From NCBI GenBank assembly GCA_049589355.1, contig JBAWAP010000121.1, positions 1-8,901 of the forward strand: 8,901 nucleotides of DNA. The letters are read 5' to 3'. A program made the translations under genes and the position numbers. How positions within the stretch are numbered: position 1 is the stretch's first letter; every line of letters begins with the position of its first letter. The notes under the pieces were generated by a model. It was not told the DNA's origin. It did no database searches and saw nothing but the letters and a program-made list of their open reading frames with translations. Shown here piece after piece: positions 6,067 to 8,901 of this stretch. This stretch comes from JBAWAP01 sp049589355 (GTDB lineage: Bacteria; Chloroflexota; Anaerolineae; VGOG01).

Positions 6067-6620
6067 CACTTCTGGCTGAAACCGTAGCGGCCCAACAAAT
6101 TCCCTAGCCCCCAGTACTCGTCGCCGGTGAAGAGGATGGGCTTCAACTTGCCGTTGTCCACCCGTCCCCGCTCATCCAGTACCTCCTGGCTGATCTGCAC
6201 GGCCACCACTTGGCCAACGAACAGGTCGTGACTGCCCAGGGGTAGGGTGTGAGCCAGCCGGCATTCCATGTTGATGGGACACTCGGCGATGATCGGTGTC
6301 TGTACCGCCGAGCCGGGGGCCGGAGTCAGCCCCCGGGCGGCGAACTTGTCCACCTCCCGGCCGGAGACAAAGCCACAGTACTCCACCTCGTTGAGCAGTC
6401 CCTCGCCAGGCACGTTGACCACGAACTCGCCCGTCTCCTGAATCAGCCTGTGGGAGTGGCGGCTTGGTTGCACGCCGATCCCTACCTGGGGCGGGTTGGA
6501 GCACAGGATCCCCGTCCAGGCGATGGTGATGATGTTGGCCTGCTCGCCGTGGCCGCAACTAACCAGCACGACCGGCACAGGTCGCAGGGCAACGAACGCT
6601 TTCTTTACAACTTTCGACAT
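6066..6620 (-). CDS. Flavoredoxin-like FMN-binding flavin reductase family protein
   Basis: A 184-residue protein of the flavin-reductase-like (split-barrel FMN-binding) family, close to flavoredoxins of anaerobes. Recognisable segments: PVPVVLVSCGHGEQANIITI (15-34), AWTGILCSNPPQVGIGVQPS (34-53) with the N-P-P flavin-binding turn, ETGEFVVNVP (62-71), CGFVSGREVDKF (82-93), and the C-terminal strand HDLFVGQVVAVQI (131-143). The length is normal for the family. Flavoredoxins carry electrons by non-covalently bound FMN; here the likely partners are the Hdr-like iron-sulfur proteins of the same operon. The ATG at 6620 has GAGGTG five bases upstream and follows mvhD by 26 nt. A role as a generic NADH-flavin reductase is the main alternative. 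Confidence 0.88.
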   Translation of the reverse strand: MSKVVKKAFVALRPVPVVLVSCGHGEQANIITIAWTGILCSNPPQVGIGVQPSRHSHRLIQETGEFVVNVPGEGLLNEVEYCGFVSGREVDKFAARGLTPAPGSAVQTPIIAECPINMECRLAHTLPLGSHDLFVGQVVAVQISQEVLDERGRVDNGKLKPILFTGDEYWGLGNLLGRYGFSQK

Positions 6621-6642
6621 CTTTTCACCTCGCTACAGTCTA

Positions 6643-6671
6643 TTGGTCATTGTTCATTGATCATTGAATCA
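6643..6671 (-). repeat. Imperfect 7-nt tandem repeat over the end of mvhD
   Basis: The plus strand reads TTGGTCA, TTGTTCA, TTGATCA, then TTGAATCA, three seven-base units and a longer variant. It covers the last codons and stop of mvhD (tail SMINEQ) and runs into the 26-nt gap before the flavoredoxin gene. It looks like low-complexity repeat that has supplied the C-terminal tail. Confidence 0.6.
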
Positions 6672-7072
6672 GACGGCCCCAACTCTCTCACCCGCTCGAC
6701 GAACTCCGTCACCAACCTCTGGAACTTGCCCCCCTCCGACGCCGAGACCCAATCTACCAGCAGCCGGTCGGGATTGATGCCCACGTAGCCTAGCATCTCC
6801 TTCAGCAGCGCGAACCGCTTTGCGGCCCGGTGGTTCCCGCTGATGTAGTGGCAATCGCCGATGTGACAGCCCAGCACCATCACCCCGTCAATCCCATCTG
6901 ACAGTGCCTTGATGGCCCACTCTGGCGCCACCCGTGCCGAGCACATCACCCGGATGACGTGGAAGTCCGGAGGCATCTGCAGACGAGAGACACCGGCCAG
7001 GTCGGCCCCGGCGTAGGAACACCAGTTGCAGCAAAAAGCAATGATGCGCGGCTGAAAGGCTTGTTCATCCAT
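6647..7072 (-). CDS. mvhD: MvhD/FrhD-type delta subunit, [2Fe-2S] adaptor to HdrA
   Basis: A 141-residue protein of the methyl-viologen-reducing hydrogenase delta subunit family. In methanogens MvhD docks the hydrogenase or formate dehydrogenase to HdrA and passes electrons through a [2Fe-2S] cluster. Diagnostic motifs are FCCNWCSYAGAD (C14, C15, C18), MCSARV (C44) and GCHIGDCHYISGN (C69, C74), all at expected positions; the length is usual. It directly follows hdrA with a seven-base gap, the most common arrangement, and the two proteins are sometimes fused. The ATG at 7072 is used; the nearest purine-rich site is GGGAG about 14 bases upstream, inside the end of hdrA, so coupling to hdrA translation is likely. 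The last five or so residues (SMINEQ) are encoded by a simple repeat and probably have no function. Confidence 0.93.
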   Translation of the reverse strand: MDEQAFQPRIIAFCCNWCSYAGADLAGVSRLQMPPDFHVIRVMCSARVAPEWAIKALSDGIDGVMVLGCHIGDCHYISGNHRAAKRFALLKEMLGYVGINPDRLLVDWVSASEGGKFQRLVTEFVERVRELGPSDSMINEQ

Positions 7073-7079
7073 ATCTCGT

Positions 7080-8834
7080 CTACTCCCTCGCGCAGACCTC
7101 GATCATACGGAGCACCTGCTGGTCGGTGAAGCCCCGCTGCTGCATTGCCCCGTTGGGGCAGGCAGCCACACAGCCACCACATCCCTTGCACTGGACCACG
7201 TTGACCCAGGCAACTTGGCGACCGTCCTCCTGGATCTGCAGTTCGATGGCATTATAGGGACAGGTGACGACGCAGGTGCCGCAGCCCATGCAGCGGGCAG
7301 GGTCGGAAAAGGCAGTGATCGCCTCCGCAGTGACCACCCCCGCTCGCATCGGAATGGCCGCCTTGGAGGAGGCTGCGTAGGCCTGGGAGATGCTCTCGGA
7401 CACGTCGGCCGGCCAGCGGGCCGTGCCACAGACGTAGACCCCGTCGGTGGCAAACTCCACCGGGCGCAGCTTGACGTGCGCCTCCAGAAAGAAGCCCCAC
7501 TCCTCCAGCGGCACCTTCAGCAAACGGGAGATTGTTTCGTTGTCCAGGCCGGCAATCAGAGGCGTGCTGAGCACCACCAAGTCAACCGGCAGGCGCAGTT
7601 CCCGACCCCGCAGCGCGTCCCAGACCACGACCTCTTCAGCGCGGCCATCGCCGAGCACCTGCGGAGGACGCTCCGGCTCGTAGCGCAGAAAGCGGACGCC
7701 AGCCTCCATCGCCTGGCGGTAGTACCGCTCAAACTCCACGCCGTAGGTCAGCAGGTCTCGATGCAGCACGTAGACACGAGCCTCGGGGTTCCGCCGCTTC
7801 AACTGGGTAGCGTTCTTGAGCGAGGTCATACAGCAGACGCGCGAGCAGTAAGGTCGCTCGGGGATGCGGGAGCCAACACAGTTGATCATCACGACACTAC
7901 TTGGTAGATTGGTAGATTGGTAGATTGGTAAATTGGTAGATTGGTAACCAGTTTCCCAATCTCCCAACACCTGCTCCAGTTCCAATTGAGTGAGCACGTT
8001 GGGGAACTGGCCATAGCCGTACATGCCGACCGGTTGCCACACGTCGGCGCCGGTTGCCACGATGACCGTCCCCACGTCAAATTCGCGCTCTCCATCCCCT
8101 GTGGCGACGGTGACCTGGAAGTTGCCCACATAGCCGCTGACCTCTTGGATTGTAGCCGGCATATACAGGGTGATCCCCTCGTGTCCCTCTACCTCCTGGA
8201 TGATCGGCTCGATGAGCCCGGCCGCCTCCTCGTCGGTAGGACACAGGCGCTTGATGCGCGGCAGCCGCCCGCCGAGTTGTGCCTCCTTCTCCACCAGGTG
8301 CACTCTCAAGCCCTGGCGGGCCAGATTCAGCGCTGCCGTCATCCCGGCGATGCCGCCGCCGATGACCAGTGCGGCGGGGATCACCTCGCTCTCGGCCTCC
8401 TCCTGCGGTTCAAGCAGGCAGGCCTTGGCCACTCCCATCCTGATGAGTCGTTTGGCCTTCTCCGTGGCCGCCTCCGCTGCCCGGCTGTGGATCCACGAGC
8501 AGTGCTCGCGGATGTTGACAAACTCAAAGAGGTAGCGGTTGAGCCCCGCCTCCTCGCAGGCGTCCTTGAACAACGGCTCGTGGGTCCTGGGGGTGCACGA
8601 GGCGACGACCACCCGGTTAAGACGGTGTTCGCGGATGCTCTGCTTGAGGGAGGTCAGCCCCTCTTCGGAGCAACTATACAGACTGTCCTCGGCGTGGGCT
8701 ACATAGGGCAGCGTGCGCGCGTGCTCGACCACAGCAGGCACGTCCACGACGCCCCCGATATTGGTGCCGCAGTGACAGACAAACACGCCGATGCGAATTC
8801 CCTCTCCCTGCATTTGCGGGGATGCTCTTACCAA
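7080..8834 (-). CDS. hdrA: HdrA-like FAD/iron-sulfur electron-bifurcation subunit
   Basis: A 584-residue HdrA homologue, the flavoprotein that splits or confurcates electrons in heterodisulfide reductase and related bacterial complexes. The N-terminal domain has VFVCHCGTN (C20, C22), C55, VVVASCTPRTHEP (C80) and EHCSW (C112). The FAD-binding motif is VIGGGIAGMTAALN (157-170). PYCSRVCC is at 328-335. Two ferredoxin motifs follow near the C-terminus: C515-x2-C518-x2-C521-x3-C525-P and C549-x2-C552-x2-C555-x3-C559-P. All expected parts are present. The start is taken as TTG at 8834, nine bases after GGAGG; an ATG at 8813 has no ribosome-binding site. Odd: residues 297-311, between DWETG and SSVVMINCVGSR, are an insertion encoded by an 8-nt tandem repeat. 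mvhD follows after seven bases. Electron donors and acceptors are inferred from the operon only. Confidence 0.93.
   Translation of the reverse strand: MVRASPQMQGEGIRIGVFVCHCGTNIGGVVDVPAVVEHARTLPYVAHAEDSLYSCSEEGLTSLKQSIREHRLNRVVVASCTPRTHEPLFKDACEEAGLNRYLFEFVNIREHCSWIHSRAAEAATEKAKRLIRMGVAKACLLEPQEEAESEVIPAALVIGGGIAGMTAALNLARQGLRVHLVEKEAQLGGRLPRIKRLCPTDEEAAGLIEPIIQEVEGHEGITLYMPATIQEVSGYVGNFQVTVATGDGEREFDVGTVIVATGADVWQPVGMYGYGQFPNVLTQLELEQVLGDWETGYQSTNLPIYQSTNLPSSVVMINCVGSRIPERPYCSRVCCMTSLKNATQLKRRNPEARVYVLHRDLLTYGVEFERYYRQAMEAGVRFLRYEPERPPQVLGDGRAEEVVVWDALRGRELRLPVDLVVLSTPLIAGLDNETISRLLKVPLEEWGFFLEAHVKLRPVEFATDGVYVCGTARWPADVSESISQAYAASSKAAIPMRAGVVTAEAITAFSDPARCMGCGTCVVTCPYNAIELQIQEDGRQVAWVNVVQCKGCGGCVAACPNGAMQQRGFTDQQVLRMIEVCARE
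7901..7946 (-). repeat. 8-nt tandem repeat inside hdrA
   Basis: The plus strand has five units of TTGGTAGA (the fourth reads TTGGTAAA) followed by a sixth partial unit TTGGTA. On the coding strand the unit TACCAATC is read through all three phases, giving a peptide of period eight (YQSTNLPI, then YQSTNLP). No stop occurs in any phase on the coding strand, whereas the opposite orientation would give TAG. The unit length is not a multiple of three, so unit gain or loss shifts the hdrA frame. Confidence 0.92.
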
Positions 8835-8843
8835 CTCTCGAAT

Positions 8844-8849
8844 CCTCCT
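8844..8849 (-). promoter_or_regulatory. Ribosome-binding site that decides the hdrA start
   Basis: The minus strand reads AGGAGG at 8849-8844, a near-perfect Shine-Dalgarno, nine bases before TTG at 8834 and thirty before the first in-frame ATG. This favours the rare TTG start. Confidence 0.55.
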
Positions 8850-8856
8850 GACCAGG

Positions 8857-8901
8857 CGTGAAACGTCAAACGTGAAACGGGAGGCGAGTTCACGTTTGAC
8901 G
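8857..8901. repeat. Inverted and direct repeat upstream of hdrA, ending at the window edge
   Basis: CGTCAAACGTGAA (8864-8876) and TTCACGTTTGACG (8889-8901) are exact reverse complements, 13 bp each, around a 12-base loop. The left side also holds a 14-nt unit, CGTGAAACGTCAAA (8857-8870), followed by a second partial copy CGTGAAACG (8871-8879). It lies just upstream of the hdrA ribosome-binding site. The hairpin has no T-tract after it, so a simple terminator is unlikely; an mRNA leader hairpin or a dispersed intergenic repeat are the options. The arm may extend beyond the window. Confidence 0.8.

Noticed and set aside
7215..7907. 230-codon open frame on the plus strand opposite the hdrA C-terminal half
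   Set aside because: Antisense shadow of the FAD and ferredoxin region of HdrA; no family features.
7901..7946. Possible CRISPR-like array
   Set aside because: Units are 8 nt and directly adjacent with no spacers, so this is a microsatellite.
7941..8861. 306-codon open frame on the plus strand opposite hdrA
   Set aside because: It is antisense to a clearly conserved HdrA protein, has low-complexity composition typical of shadow frames in GC-rich DNA, and shows no recognisable domain.
8857..8901. Inverted repeat as an intrinsic terminator or insertion-sequence end
   Set aside because: No T-tract follows the stem on either strand within the window and no transposase is present.

Overview
The window reads as bacterial chromosome, and every gene I accept lies on the minus strand. 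The gene content points to an anaerobic or facultative bacterium: a heterodisulfide-reductase-like operon (HdrA, MvhD, an FrhB-like iron-sulfur protein, an HdrC-like protein) ending in a MoaD/ThiS-like sulfur carrier, plus glycogen synthase. This content, the moderately high GC and short simple repeats in and around genes would suit Chloroflexota (Anaerolineae-like), but no phylogenetic marker is present, so that placement is inference.

In transcription order (high to low coordinates), region 1 is 8901-4383: a hairpin-forming leader, then hdrA (8834-7080), mvhD (7072-6647), a flavoredoxin-like FMN protein (6620-6066), an FrhB-like/ferredoxin fusion (6066-5245), an HdrC-like protein (5260-4757) and a MoaD/ThiS-like protein (4760-4476). 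Genes overlap or are separated by at most 26 nt, so this is one operon, closed by a probable terminator at 4404-4383. The products look like a soluble electron-transfer module: the FrhB-like and HdrC-like proteins carry [4Fe-4S] clusters, MvhD the [2Fe-2S] link, HdrA the FAD and ferredoxin clusters. HdrB is absent from the window. The MoaD-like protein hints at a molybdo- or tungstopterin enzyme encoded nearby.

Region 2 is 4373-1933: a visibly more A/T-rich, self-contained unit with a candidate promoter, one 764-codon gene and a clear intrinsic terminator. The protein matches no family I can name. It has a four-cysteine zinc-ribbon-like motif followed by a PD-(D/E)XK-type nuclease signature (D648, E666, K668). 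It is a candidate single-gene defence or DNA-processing factor.

Region 3 is 1914-969: a good sigma70-type promoter followed by a DUF433 / DUF5615 (PIN-like) pair with the layout of a type II toxin-antitoxin module.

Region 4 is 842-1: the N-terminal 280 codons of glycogen synthase (glgA), cut by the window edge. An 18-bp sequence just before the glgA start is repeated exactly in the leader of the toxin-antitoxin pair.

Other notable points: an 8-nt tandem repeat lies inside hdrA, where a gain or loss of one unit would truncate the protein; a perfect 13-bp inverted repeat ends on the last base of the window; and an imperfect 7-nt repeat spans the end of mvhD. The gene-free gaps (843-968, 1783-2030, 4326-4475) are all under 300 bases, and I see no tRNA, rRNA, CRISPR array or insertion sequence.
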